DNA from: Ammoniphilus sp. YIM 78166 | GTDB taxonomy: Bacteria; Bacillota; Bacilli; Aneurinibacillales; RAOX-1 | DNA length: 64,000 nucleotides | Assembly (NCBI RefSeq): GCF_004522215.1 | Contig: NZ_SDLR01000002.1 | Location: 930,001-994,000, forward strand | Direction of reading: 5' to 3' | Shown here: piece by piece, positions 43,562-52,119 of the stretch | Position numbering within the stretch: the stretch's first letter is position 1 | How the letters are laid out: each line of letters opens with the position of its first letter | Notes under the pieces: model-generated | Database searches by the model: none | Told to the model about the DNA's origin: nothing | Seen by the model: only the letters and a program-made list of their open reading frames with translations | Position numbers and translations under genes: made by a program

Positions 43562-44974
43562 TTAACCAGAATCCGTTTTCAAATCCAATTGATACTTCTG
43601 AATCCTTCTAATTAAGGAAGATTGGGTAATTCCAAGGGATTTAGCTGTTTTCCTTGTGGATTGGTGCTTGTGATACGTCTGTTGGATAAGTGTTTTTTCA
43701 AGCTGTTCCACTAATTCTGGTAAAGTGTGCTCAATCGGATTTGGCTCATTCCATTTTGATGGTCTCATTCCTTTTAGGTTTTCCGGGAAATCGTCTATGG
43801 AAATCTCTTCTTGTTTTGCGGTAATCACGAGGAGTTCAATTAAATTTTCCAGTTGGCGAATATTTCCTGGCCAGTCATACATTTGTAACGCATCCAACGT
43901 TTCTTTGTCAAAAAATCGCTCTTTCTGATAAAGATGGTTAAACTTATTTAAGAATAAATGAGATAAGGGATAAATATCTTCTTGTCGTTCCATTAAAGAG
44001 GGAACTCGAAGGGGCAGGATGTTGAGGCGATAGTATAAGTCTGCGCGAAATTTATTCTCTTCGATCATTTCTTCCAGATTTCTGTTCGTAGCAGCAATAA
44101 TTCTCACATCAGCGGAATGCCATTTGGAATCCCCAATGGGAATGTACGTCTTTTCTTGAATCAATTGAAGGATTTTAGACTGTAGGTGGAGGGGTAATTC
44201 ACCAATTTCATCCAGAAATAAAGTTCCTTTATCCGCCATTTTAACTAATCCAGGTTTTCCGCTATGGTTTGCCCCCGTAAATGCCCCTTTTTTATATCCA
44301 AATAATTCAGACTCAAGTAAGGATTCAGGAATGGATCCGCAATTAATTTGCAAGAAAGGTTGATCATATCGTTTGCTTAGTTTATGGATCCGCTTGGCAA
44401 TAAAGGTCTTACCAACACCTGTTTCTCCTGTAATGAGTACATTCGTGTCCACCTGAGAGACTTTTTCTACTAAATCAAGCAAGGAGAGAAAAGATGGGCT
44501 TTTTCCAATAAAGTTTTTGTCGGTCCAGTCGTTTTTTTGGTTCAATCTCAGCCTCTGAATTTCATCGGAATATTGCTTCAGTAAAAAGTCCTTTTCTTTC
44601 AATTGCGATGTGATGCGTAAACTCTCGGTAATGTCACGCGCATGGGCGATAACTAACTCAATCTCTCCTCTCGGATCGAAAATGATATGACCAGTTACGA
44701 GAAACTTGTAGCCGTTTTTCATAGTCTGTACAATGCTTACGTCTTGTCCGGCTTCCAAAGCAAGTCTGATCACGGAAGGATTGAAGAATCCAGCGGCTTC
44801 AAGGTCTCTTACATTTTTTCCGATTAACTGATCTCTGGAACCATTGATATTTTCACTCGTCTTATTGAGCCAAAGTGTATTCCCCTGATGGTCTGCAATA
44901 TAAATCGAATCGGTTAAGGTATCAAATATATTTAAGAAAATACCATAATTGAGTTTGGATAGATTTTTGATCAT
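43562..44974 (-). CDS. Sigma-54-dependent transcriptional activator (PAS-AAA-HTH)
   Basis: A 470-residue enhancer-binding protein. Residues 10-125 are a PAS sensor domain (DSIYIADHQGNTLWLNKTSE). Residues 155-385 form the AAA+ domain with Walker A GETGVGKT, the sigma-54-contacting GAFTGA loop and Walker B GTLFLDEIGE. The C terminus has a Fis-type helix-turn-helix (TRKTAKSLGITQSSLIRRIQ). It is divergent from a -24/-12 promoter at 45199 with palindromic upstream sites and probably activates the M20 peptidase-symporter operon, and perhaps the promoter at 37938. The PAS domain presumably senses a small molecule. Confidence 0.93.
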   Translation of the reverse strand: MIKNLSKLNYGIFLNIFDTLTDSIYIADHQGNTLWLNKTSENINGSRDQLIGKNVRDLEAAGFFNPSVIRLALEAGQDVSIVQTMKNGYKFLVTGHIIFDPRGEIELVIAHARDITESLRITSQLKEKDFLLKQYSDEIQRLRLNQKNDWTDKNFIGKSPSFLSLLDLVEKVSQVDTNVLITGETGVGKTFIAKRIHKLSKRYDQPFLQINCGSIPESLLESELFGYKKGAFTGANHSGKPGLVKMADKGTLFLDEIGELPLHLQSKILQLIQEKTYIPIGDSKWHSADVRIIAATNRNLEEMIEENKFRADLYYRLNILPLRVPSLMERQEDIYPLSHLFLNKFNHLYQKERFFDKETLDALQMYDWPGNIRQLENLIELLVITAKQEEISIDDFPENLKGMRPSKWNEPNPIEHTLPELVEQLEKTLIQQTYHKHQSTRKTAKSLGITQSSLIRRIQKYQLDLKTDSG

Positions 44975-45073
44975 CTATTTCTCCTTTTTCCCTAAATATA
45001 TATATTTTCTGATTTTTCGTCAACAAAAAGAATCGATTTCGAATCAGTAACGATGCTTTATGTTCAAAACAAC

Positions 45074-45124
45074 CCGAAATACGATTCGGTTCCGGAGTAA
45101 TACGAACCGTTATCGGTTCGTATT
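45074..45124. promoter_or_regulatory. Paired palindromic upstream activator sites
   Basis: AATACGAACCG-TTAT-CGGTTCGTATT (45099-45124) is a perfect 11+11 inverted repeat. A weaker related dyad CCGAA-ATACGA-TTCGG lies at 45074-45089. Their centres are about 90-120 bases upstream of the sigma-54 promoter, the usual distance for an enhancer-binding protein. Confidence 0.7.
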
Positions 45125-45198
45125 TCGAAAAAAATTAAAAAAGTTAAATAGAAATAGGCATTTTTATCGTGAATTTGGCCCTTTTTCTTTATTAATTA

Positions 45199-45215
45199 TT
45201 GGCATGGATATTGCT
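45199..45215 (+). promoter_or_regulatory. Sigma-54 (-24/-12) promoter before the M20 peptidase gene
   Basis: TTGGCATGGATATTGCT fits the YTGGCAYR-N4-TTGCW consensus fully, with GG and GC 12 bases apart. Confidence 0.88.
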
Positions 45216-45263
45216 TATTTAAAGGAGGAGAAGAAAATTTAGTATTCAGGAGGTCAATTGAAA

Positions 45264-46553
45264 ATGGAGCAGTTAATCAATGGACAAAAAGTCGACTTCA
45301 TCATGAACCAAGTAGAGAAGCTATGGGACGAAGAAGTCTCCTTTTTACAAAAGTTGGGGAGATATCCGAGTACGCTAGGAAATGAGGCCGCGATCCAGCA
45401 TTTTATTGCGGACTACTTAAAAAACGAACTCCATCTTGAAGTAGAGATGATAACGCCGGATCCGCAAAAGCTTTCCTCTCTCCCGGGTTATTCTACGGCG
45501 GAATGGTCTTATGCCGGTCGTCCCATTGTGGTTGGGAAATATGCGGCAAAGGGTGAAAAAAAGGGGAAAAGCCTGATCCTTCAAGGGCATATTGACGTTG
45601 TAAGTCCAGAACCAACAACGAAGTGGAGTTATGATCCATGGGGATCAACGGTTGTGGGCAATAAAATGTATGGCCGCGGGATAGCAGACATGAAGGCAGG
45701 GGTTGCGGCCATGATTTTTGCACTTAAAGCGATCCAATCAGCTGGGGTGGAACTTTCAAATGATGTGATTATTAAAACCGTTACAGAAGAAGAGTGTACA
45801 GGAAACGGTGCGTTAGCGGCCATTGAAGCCGGCTATTTAGCTGATGCCGCACTCATTCCTGAACCCATGGGACAGGTAGGATTAACAGCTCAAGTCGGTG
45901 TGATTTGGATGCGAATCAAAGTGTCAGGATTAGGAGCACATACGGAAAGAGCAGATAAAGCTGTGAATGCTATTGTCAAATCCTATGAAATGGTCAAGGC
46001 GCTATTGAACTATGAAGAAGAGATCAATAACAGATCAAAGCATAAGGATTTTACGGACCATCCGCATCCGCAAAACATTAATATTGGTACAATTCATGCG
46101 GGGGATTGGCCTTCGACTGTACCATCCGAGTGTACGATTGAAGTTAGGGTTGGCTTTAACCCAGGATTGAATCCGGAGGATGTGAAAGAAGAATTAACTG
46201 CTTACCTATTGGAAGCAGCCAAAAAGGATGAGTGGTTAAAAGATAATCCTCCAGAAATTTCATATTATGGATTTCATGCTGAAGGATTCTCCATTGATTC
46301 GAATCAGGAACTATTCCACACATTGGGGGAAGCACACCGCATCATAGAAAATAGCGAATTAACCTATGGTGCCTTTACAGGGACGACGGATGCTCGATTT
46401 TATAACCTTTATTATAACATTCCTGCTACCTGCTATGGACCTTTAGGATCTAATTTACATGGGCCGGACGAGTGGGTGGATCTGGAAAGTGTAAAAAGAG
46501 TGACGAAAATTTATGCTGCGTTTCTGTTGAAATGGTGCCAATACAAAGAATAG
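45264..46553 (+). CDS. M20-family metallopeptidase/deacylase (ArgE/DapE type)
   Basis: A 429-residue di-zinc amidase. Metal and catalytic motifs are GHIDVVSP (His and Asp, about residue 110), GRGIADMKAG, TEEECTGNGA (general base Glu pair) and the late His in LHGPDEWV. The dimerisation insert with AHTERADKAVNAI is present. Cleaves N-acyl amino acids or small peptides; named acetylornithine deacetylase by family, but no arginine genes are adjacent. ATG 45264 follows AGGAGG by ten bases; TTG 45258 is possible. Under the sigma-54 promoter and coupled with the symporter that follows. Confidence 0.88.
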   Translation: MEQLINGQKVDFIMNQVEKLWDEEVSFLQKLGRYPSTLGNEAAIQHFIADYLKNELHLEVEMITPDPQKLSSLPGYSTAEWSYAGRPIVVGKYAAKGEKKGKSLILQGHIDVVSPEPTTKWSYDPWGSTVVGNKMYGRGIADMKAGVAAMIFALKAIQSAGVELSNDVIIKTVTEEECTGNGALAAIEAGYLADAALIPEPMGQVGLTAQVGVIWMRIKVSGLGAHTERADKAVNAIVKSYEMVKALLNYEEEINNRSKHKDFTDHPHPQNINIGTIHAGDWPSTVPSECTIEVRVGFNPGLNPEDVKEELTAYLLEAAKKDEWLKDNPPEISYYGFHAEGFSIDSNQELFHTLGEAHRIIENSELTYGAFTGTTDARFYNLYYNIPATCYGPLGSNLHGPDEWVDLESVKRVTKIYAAFLLKWCQYKE

Positions 46554-46583
46554 TTCGATCCATAGAAAAAGGGGGCTTTATCT

Positions 46584-48029
46584 ATGCAACTTAATGAATC
46601 CAGCCAATCGATCCTAATTGTGCTATTAGTCATTTATTCTGTCAGCATCCTCGCATACTCTTATTATTTTTATAGAAAAGCCCGGACCTATGAATCCTAC
46701 AATATGGGGGGGCGCGCCATGCCACTCGCTCCGATGATATTAACTATTATCGGTGGAGCTGTAGGAGGATCCACTCTTCTTGGATTTATGACAAATGCTT
46801 ACGTAAAAGGGATGGGACAAATTTGGTCGGTGATTTCCCTTGCCTGTTCCCTAGCTGTTTTTACGTTGCTTTTGGTCAAGCGCATTCGAAAGGTTGGGGA
46901 TGAGCATCAGCTGTTTTCCATTGGGGACTACGCGGCCCTTCGCTATGGAGAAGCCGCTCGCTACCCTGCATTTATCGGAAATATGGCCGCTTTAGGCGCT
47001 CTCACAGGCTTACAATTTGTAGCGCTGGCTACCGTTCTCAATCTCATATTCGGTTTGGATATGACAACTGGAATCATCATATCGTGGTTATTCATCACGC
47101 TGAAAACCTATTTAGGAGGGTTGACCGCGGTGATTTGGACCGACGCCGTTCAAGGAACGATTCAAACCCTAGGCGTCCTGGTCTTGGTCTTCTTTATCTA
47201 CCATTTGACAGGTGGATGGAGCAATCTGGCTGAAAATCTGAGTGTGATTCAAACGAGTGAGTTTTTGAGTCCGTTCAATATCGGGTTGGCTGAGATTATT
47301 ATCCCGTTTTTAACCATTGGTGCTGCGACACTCGTGAGACAGGATACTTGGCAAAGAGTATGGGCAGCGAAGGATGTAAAAACTTCGGTCTTGTCCAATT
47401 GGGTAGCCTGCCTTGCTATTCTTGTGACAGGGATTGCGATCATCTTTATTGGCGTCTTCGCTAATGGTTTAGGTATTACAACAGATAAGCCCAATCTGAT
47501 TTACTATGAAGTAATCTTTGGTGCGTTACCGTTTGGGTTTGGGGCTCTCATGTTTATTGTATTAATCGCGACTATCCTCTCTTGTGCGGATTCTTTCTTT
47601 ATCGCAGGTTCGACCTCCATCGTAAGCGACATCATTAAGCCGCGAATGAAGGAACAGTCCGACGCCAAACTTTTGTATTACAGCCGAATGATGGTCTTGG
47701 TGATGTCGGTCATTTCTCTATTTTTGGCCCTATCCATTCCGAGGCTAGTGGAGCTGTGGATGACGGGTTCAGCCATTCTTGTCGCTGGTTTGTTGGCTCC
47801 TATTTTACTCGGCATGTTTTGGGATAAACCGAATCAGAGGGCGGGAGTCGCCTCCATGTGGTCTGGGTTGATTTTGGCTATTGTTTGGCAGTTTGCAGGA
47901 CACCCCTTTGGTGTTCATCCCGTGTTTATCGGATTTCCCGTATCCGTCCTAGTCCTGTTAATCCTGACGTTTACAGTCAGTCAAAGTGAAAATAAAGAAT
48001 ACATGGAAGAATGCGATATAGCGAAGTAA
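46584..48029 (+). CDS. Sodium:solute symporter (SSS family)
   Basis: A 481-residue Na+-coupled carrier with about thirteen hydrophobic segments. The SSS pattern is shown by YYFYRKARTYESYNMGGRAM near the N terminus (a GGR-type motif), GGSTLLGFMTNAY, and LTAVIWTDAVQG at about residue 180. The late ATILSCADSFFIAGSTSIVSDI region contributes the sodium site Ser residues. It probably imports the N-acyl substrate of the preceding peptidase. GGGGGC ribosome-site-like sequence precedes ATG. Terminator follows at 48106. Confidence 0.88.
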   Translation: MQLNESSQSILIVLLVIYSVSILAYSYYFYRKARTYESYNMGGRAMPLAPMILTIIGGAVGGSTLLGFMTNAYVKGMGQIWSVISLACSLAVFTLLLVKRIRKVGDEHQLFSIGDYAALRYGEAARYPAFIGNMAALGALTGLQFVALATVLNLIFGLDMTTGIIISWLFITLKTYLGGLTAVIWTDAVQGTIQTLGVLVLVFFIYHLTGGWSNLAENLSVIQTSEFLSPFNIGLAEIIIPFLTIGAATLVRQDTWQRVWAAKDVKTSVLSNWVACLAILVTGIAIIFIGVFANGLGITTDKPNLIYYEVIFGALPFGFGALMFIVLIATILSCADSFFIAGSTSIVSDIIKPRMKEQSDAKLLYYSRMMVLVMSVISLFLALSIPRLVELWMTGSAILVAGLLAPILLGMFWDKPNQRAGVASMWSGLILAIVWQFAGHPFGVHPVFIGFPVSVLVLLILTFTVSQSENKEYMEECDIAK

Positions 48030-48105
48030 AGTTGTGGGGTGGAAAGAACTGAGGGGCATTCATGGGGAAGTATCCCTATGGATGCGTGATGTGTACAACA
48101 TGGCG

Positions 48106-48138
48106 ACTTGGTATGCCTACTGGCTGCCAAGTTTTTTG
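48106..48138 (+). terminator. Terminator after the SSS symporter
   Basis: ACTTGG / CCAAGT stem with inner TGCC / GGC pairing, then six T. Confidence 0.75.
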
Positions 48139-48189
48139 TTGTGTTTTAAATAAACGATTGTGTCTTTTGGGCAAAATTTTTTTATCAGT

Positions 48190-48236
48190 TTTACAATGAA
48201 AATAAAAATGCTAAAATGAAAAGTAATAATAATTAC
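48190..48236 (+). promoter_or_regulatory. Promoter and RpiR-type operator of the rpiR-like gene
   Basis: TTTACA 48190, 16 bases, TAAAAT 48212, then the palindrome GTAATAATAATTAC at 48223-48236. Related dyads occur at 49294 and 55481, implying autoregulation by the next gene product. Confidence 0.6.
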
Positions 48237-48291
48237 ACCGTGCGTTTAAAATATAAAAATTACCTCATTACATTTAAATTGGAGAGATTTC

Positions 48292-49143
48292 ATGGATAAT
48301 CCCATATTGTTATTACAAAACAAGATTTCTGAGTTAACAGAAACGCAACGTAGGGTTGCTGATTATATCATTAAACATCCTTTAGATGTCGCTTTTCTAA
48401 CTGTGGATCAGTTAGCGGGAATCGTAGGAACAAGTACGACGACTATCATGCGGTTAACCTTTAGTCTAGGTTATTCGGGCTATTCGGAATTTCAAAAAGG
48501 TCTTCAAGAAATCTTACGAAATAGAGCAGCCCCTCAAACTAGATTAGAAGCTAATTTAAAGGGCCTTAACGAAAGTGATTTATGGATCCGATGTGCAGAA
48601 AAACAAATCCAGAATATCCAATCTACTGTCGAAATGATTTCGGCAGATACACTGGATCAAACTTTAGAGATGATTGTATCATCAAACCGGATCTATTGTT
48701 CAAGTGTAAGAAGCGGACTTCCGGTGGCACAATATTTAACGCATGGGTTGAATCGTTTACTGGGTAATTGTGATCTGGTCGTTGCAGATCAAACGGACTG
48801 GATCGATAAGATTATAAACCTTACTTCATCAGACTTAGTCATTGCAACGAGCTTTCCAAGATACGGAAAGATGGTTGTCGAGTTAGTCAAGAGGGCAAAA
48901 GAAAATGATGCTAAAGTAATAGCGATTACGGACAGTTATTCTTCACCCTTAGCGAAGTATTCCGATATCACCTTGCCTTGTAATCCGAGCAGCATAGCTT
49001 TTCACAATTCAACGATATCGTCTATGTTTCTGTCCGATTACCTCATTAGTGCGATAGCGATAAATTATCGAGATAAGACGAAGCATCGTCTAGATCGGGT
49101 GAATACGATCCTTACTGAAATGAATTATCATTATAATAATTAA
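48292..49143 (+). CDS. RpiR/MurR-family transcriptional regulator
   Basis: A 283-residue regulator. The N-terminal helix-turn-helix (LTETQRRVADYIIKHP then TVDQLAGIVGTSTTTIMRLT) is the RpiR type. The C-terminal SIS sugar-phosphate-binding fold shows VIATSFPRYGKMVVELVKRA and KVIAITDSYSSPLAKYSDI. Such proteins sense phosphosugars or related acids. It lies just upstream of two transport operons that share its putative operator and probably controls both. GGAGAG ribosome site. Strong long terminator follows. Confidence 0.88.
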   Translation: MDNPILLLQNKISELTETQRRVADYIIKHPLDVAFLTVDQLAGIVGTSTTTIMRLTFSLGYSGYSEFQKGLQEILRNRAAPQTRLEANLKGLNESDLWIRCAEKQIQNIQSTVEMISADTLDQTLEMIVSSNRIYCSSVRSGLPVAQYLTHGLNRLLGNCDLVVADQTDWIDKIINLTSSDLVIATSFPRYGKMVVELVKRAKENDAKVIAITDSYSSPLAKYSDITLPCNPSSIAFHNSTISSMFLSDYLISAIAINYRDKTKHRLDRVNTILTEMNYHYNN

Positions 49144-49150
49144 TAATGAC

Positions 49151-49220
49151 AAGGATGATAGGAATAAAAATTTTTGAATTACTCTTGGTGATTCTTAATT
49201 TTTATGTCTATCATCCTTTT
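49151..49220 (+). terminator. Long-stem terminator after rpiR-like gene
   Basis: AAGGATGATAG-N2-ATAAAAATT paired with AATTTTTAT-N2-CTATCATCCTT, followed by TT. About 20 base pairs. Confidence 0.8.
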
Positions 49221-49252
49221 GGTGTTTAACAGGCTACATTTTAAAAAAAGGG

Positions 49253-49307
49253 TTTACATTAATAAATACAGATGTTACTATACAACTATAAAAGTAATAA
49301 ATTTTAC
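49253..49307 (+). promoter_or_regulatory. Sigma-A promoter and RpiR-type operator of TTT operon 1
   Basis: TTTACA 49253-49258, 17 bases, TACTAT 49276-49281, then GTAATAAATTTTAC at 49294-49307. Same spacing (18 bases from -10 to operator) as at 55440. A looser GTAATAATAG lies at 49313. The remaining leader to 49454 has no other visible structure. Confidence 0.75.
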
Positions 49308-49454
49308 AACATGTAATAATAGTAGTTAAAAATAATACACCTAAGATAAGTTTGCGCGAATTAAAACCATTAAAGTTGTAGTTCTCAATTTTTTAGGTTT
49401 TGTGATGGCGGTTACAAGATGAAAGAGGATTAAGTAAAAGTATGAGGTGAAGAA

Positions 49455-50534
49455 ATGGGAACATGGGGATTTAAAGGCGGATTAAAGTGGATTAATAGTG
49501 GCTTTGTAGAAAATAAGGAATTGAATATTGCGGTGCTAAATGAGTTGGATCGAGAATTCGAACTTCCTGAAGGGTGTTTGATTGTACCCGGTTTGGTGGA
49601 CTTCCATTGTCATGTTTGGGCTCCCGGGGCGTCCGTTGGAGTTACAGATATAGAGTATCTTTCTTCAGGAGTTGTGGCCTGTGTGGATGCCGGAACTTTT
49701 GGTTATGATGGGTGGGTTAATGCAGATCGCTTATGGCAAAATAGTTCGATTGAGATTCGTTCATGGCTTTCCGTACTACCAGAAGGCTTAACCATACATC
49801 CTAACCCGAATCCAACCAAACCAGAGAATATCTCTATGGAGCGTTTATTGGAAACGGCATCACTGGCGGGGGACAGGCTTTATGGCTATAAAGTCCGATT
49901 AGGGCAACTGGATGCAGAAAATGATCGAGGTTTGCTTCAAGTAGCTCGCGCAGCTGCGGAAAAGAGCGGACTTAGAATGATGGTTCATCTTACGGGATCG
50001 AGTCTAACCATAGAGGAAGTGCTAGATATCCTAAGACCGGGTGATATCCTAACTCATCCCTACCATGGGAAGCGAGGTAACATTCTAGACTCGAATGGCA
50101 GCGTATCAACCTGCTTTTTGGAAGCGGTCGAAAAAGGTCTGCTATTGGATGTCGGACAGGGCAGTAAGCATTTTTCATGGAAGGTATTTAAGCGAGCGAT
50201 ATCAGAAGGATTAAAGCCTCATTTCATTAGTTCAGACATTGTGAGAAACACATGGAAAAAACCACCAGTAGATGATATGAGCTATATCGTATCTCGTTTT
50301 ATTGCTGGGGGGCTATCAGAGGATGAGGTATTCTCCACCTTACTGAAGAATGCGACTGGGTTTATGGGGATAGAGATTGATTCAACCAAGAACCTTTTAG
50401 TTTTACAACCAGATCATTCTGAGGTTCACTATTCCGATTCGGAGGAGATTTTGGTAGGAAATATTAGGTATTCCCCGATCGTTCAGATTCATAATGGCAA
50501 ATCGGTATTTGTATCGGATCATTTATCAAAATAA
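49455..50534 (+). CDS. Amidohydrolase-superfamily enzyme (dihydroorotase-like)
   Basis: A 359-residue metal-dependent hydrolase. The HxH motif is DFHCHVW at about residue 50, a likely carbamylated Lys in YGYKVRLG, metal His in MMVHLTG and LTHPYHGK, and the catalytic Asp in FISSDIV. This arrangement resembles the EF_0837-type deacetylase-like branch. The enzyme probably removes an acyl or opens a cyclic amide/ester before or after uptake by the transporter encoded downstream. First gene of the operon; GAGGTGA ribosome site. Confidence 0.75.
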   Translation: MGTWGFKGGLKWINSGFVENKELNIAVLNELDREFELPEGCLIVPGLVDFHCHVWAPGASVGVTDIEYLSSGVVACVDAGTFGYDGWVNADRLWQNSSIEIRSWLSVLPEGLTIHPNPNPTKPENISMERLLETASLAGDRLYGYKVRLGQLDAENDRGLLQVARAAAEKSGLRMMVHLTGSSLTIEEVLDILRPGDILTHPYHGKRGNILDSNGSVSTCFLEAVEKGLLLDVGQGSKHFSWKVFKRAISEGLKPHFISSDIVRNTWKKPPVDDMSYIVSRFIAGGLSEDEVFSTLLKNATGFMGIEIDSTKNLLVLQPDHSEVHYSDSEEILVGNIRYSPIVQIHNGKSVFVSDHLSK

Positions 50535-50555
50535 ACATCATAACAGAGGGGGATA

Positions 50556-51560
50556 ATGATGAAAAAGTTTCTAAGTGTATCTATGGCATTTTTGCTATCT
50601 GTAGCTCTTATAGGATGCGGGGGTCAAGTAACCCAGCCTTCCGAGGGGGCGGCAAAGGAAAGTAAAAGTGACTATCCGAACAAGCCTATCAATCTCATCG
50701 TCTCTTTTGCAGCAGGCGGTGGTATGGATACAGGGGCGAGAATTCTTACGCCTTATCTAGAAAAGGAACTAGGTGTAACTGTCAATGTAATCAACAAACC
50801 AGGTGGGGGCGGCTGGATCGGTTGGACTGATCTTGTTAATGCGAAACCGGATGGCTATACCATTGGGTATCTAGGGACACCTAATTTAATGACGGGGTAT
50901 TTAGATCCTAAACAAAACAGACAACATAATTTAGATAGCTTCACGCTGATTGGCAAGCACGTAACGGATCCTGGGGTAATTGCCATCCGAAGTGATGAGT
51001 CACGTTTTGCTGATATTAAAGAACTGATCGAGTATGCAAAAACAAAAGAACTGACAGCTACATCCACTGGAGTAGGCAGTGATGATCACATTGCTGCTCT
51101 AAAAGTGAATAAAGCGTTGGGAACTCAGTTCACAGCTGTGCACACGCAAGGCTCTGCGGAACAAAAGACGGCTGTATTAGGGGGACATGTAGACGTATTA
51201 TTTGCAAACGTAGGGGATGTCATTAGTTTACAGAAGAATGGTGAAGTGAAAGTTCTTGCTGTCCTGGCTGAAGAGAGATCGCCTTTCCTGCCTGATGTCC
51301 CTACATTCGAAGAGAGTGGATTCGAGAGTGTAATCTCTAGTCCTTCCAGAGGATTTGCAGCACCGAAGGGATTAGACACTGAGAAGTTGGAAATTCTGCG
51401 TAAGGCATTTGAGAACGCCATCAAACAGGAAGAACAGGTGAAGAAGCAAGGAGAATCTGGTCTACAGGTTGATTATAAAGATATTGCTGAATACGAACAG
51501 GAATTAAGAGAGATAGAAACAGGGCTAATCGAGATTAGCGATTTGCTTGGCTGGAAATAA
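50556..51560 (+). CDS. Tripartite tricarboxylate transporter solute-binding lipoprotein (TctC/Bug) 1
   Basis: Extracytoplasmic receptor. Lipobox LIGCGG at about residue 22. Typical TctC motifs are YPNKPINLIVSFAAGGGMDTGAR (start of the mature fold), NKPGGGGWIGW, NAKPDGYTIG and the late FAAPKGLD. The Bug family binds small carboxylates with two water-bridged loops. Paralogous to the protein at 53703 in the same operon; both flank the permease genes. Confidence 0.92.
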   Translation: MMKKFLSVSMAFLLSVALIGCGGQVTQPSEGAAKESKSDYPNKPINLIVSFAAGGGMDTGARILTPYLEKELGVTVNVINKPGGGGWIGWTDLVNAKPDGYTIGYLGTPNLMTGYLDPKQNRQHNLDSFTLIGKHVTDPGVIAIRSDESRFADIKELIEYAKTKELTATSTGVGSDDHIAALKVNKALGTQFTAVHTQGSAEQKTAVLGGHVDVLFANVGDVISLQKNGEVKVLAVLAEERSPFLPDVPTFEESGFESVISSPSRGFAAPKGLDTEKLEILRKAFENAIKQEEQVKKQGESGLQVDYKDIAEYEQELREIETGLIEISDLLGWK

Positions 51561-51579
51561 AGATTAGCTAGTTGGACAG

Positions 51580-51605
51580 CATCTGGATTCGTTAGAGTCC
51601 AGATG
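51580..51605 (+). other. Intercistronic hairpin after receptor gene 1
   Basis: CATCTGGA / TCCAGATG stem with ten-base loop, not followed by a T-run. It probably protects the 3' end of the receptor message or attenuates the permease genes. Confidence 0.55.
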
Positions 51606-51630
51606 TATGTTCTAAAAAGGAGGCTTTTTC

Positions 51631-52104
51631 ATGATCAATAGAATACATCAAGACGTAGTAATTGGTTTCATCTTCATTCTTGTTTCGATCTTGCTATATA
51701 TGAAAACATTTGACTTTATGGGAGAAGCTGCGATATATCCGAGGGCACTTATCGTATTTATGATCATGTTTGCATCTCTTATTATCTATAGCGGATTAAA
51801 GAAAACGAAACAGTTAAAAGAAGGTCATGAAGTAAAGTATGAGGGAGAAGAAGGGCCATTGACCCCTTCACTGCTAAAATCGCCGTTTATTACATTACTC
51901 ATTGTTGGAGTTTATGCAGGACTGCTAAGTGTCATTGGTTTTTTCCCAGCTACGATATTATTTGTTATTGCATTCTTATGGTTTATGGGCGTGAAAAAGT
52001 GGAAGGTCTATGTGCTAACGTCTTTGGGTCTTAATTTATTCATTTATCTTTTGTTTGTCGTGCAGCTCAATGTTCATCTCCCGCTCGGGATCTTGTTTGA
52101 ATAA
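51631..52104 (+). CDS. Tripartite tricarboxylate transporter small subunit (TctB)
   Basis: A 157-residue four-helix membrane protein of the TctB/DUF1468 type: FIFILVSILLYMKTF, an early EAAIYPRALIVFMI segment (the family FPxxL-like part) and two C-terminal helices. AAAAAGGAGG precedes ATG. Always paired with TctA, whose gene starts 15 bases later. Confidence 0.88.
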   Translation: MINRIHQDVVIGFIFILVSILLYMKTFDFMGEAAIYPRALIVFMIMFASLIIYSGLKKTKQLKEGHEVKYEGEEGPLTPSLLKSPFITLLIVGVYAGLLSVIGFFPATILFVIAFLWFMGVKKWKVYVLTSLGLNLFIYLLFVVQLNVHLPLGILFE

Positions 52105-52119
52105 AGAAGGAGGCTTTTC

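Noticed and set aside
45060..45242. 60-codon frame upstream of the M20 peptidase
   Set aside because: It runs over the palindromic activator sites and the sigma-54 promoter; composition is unlike a protein.
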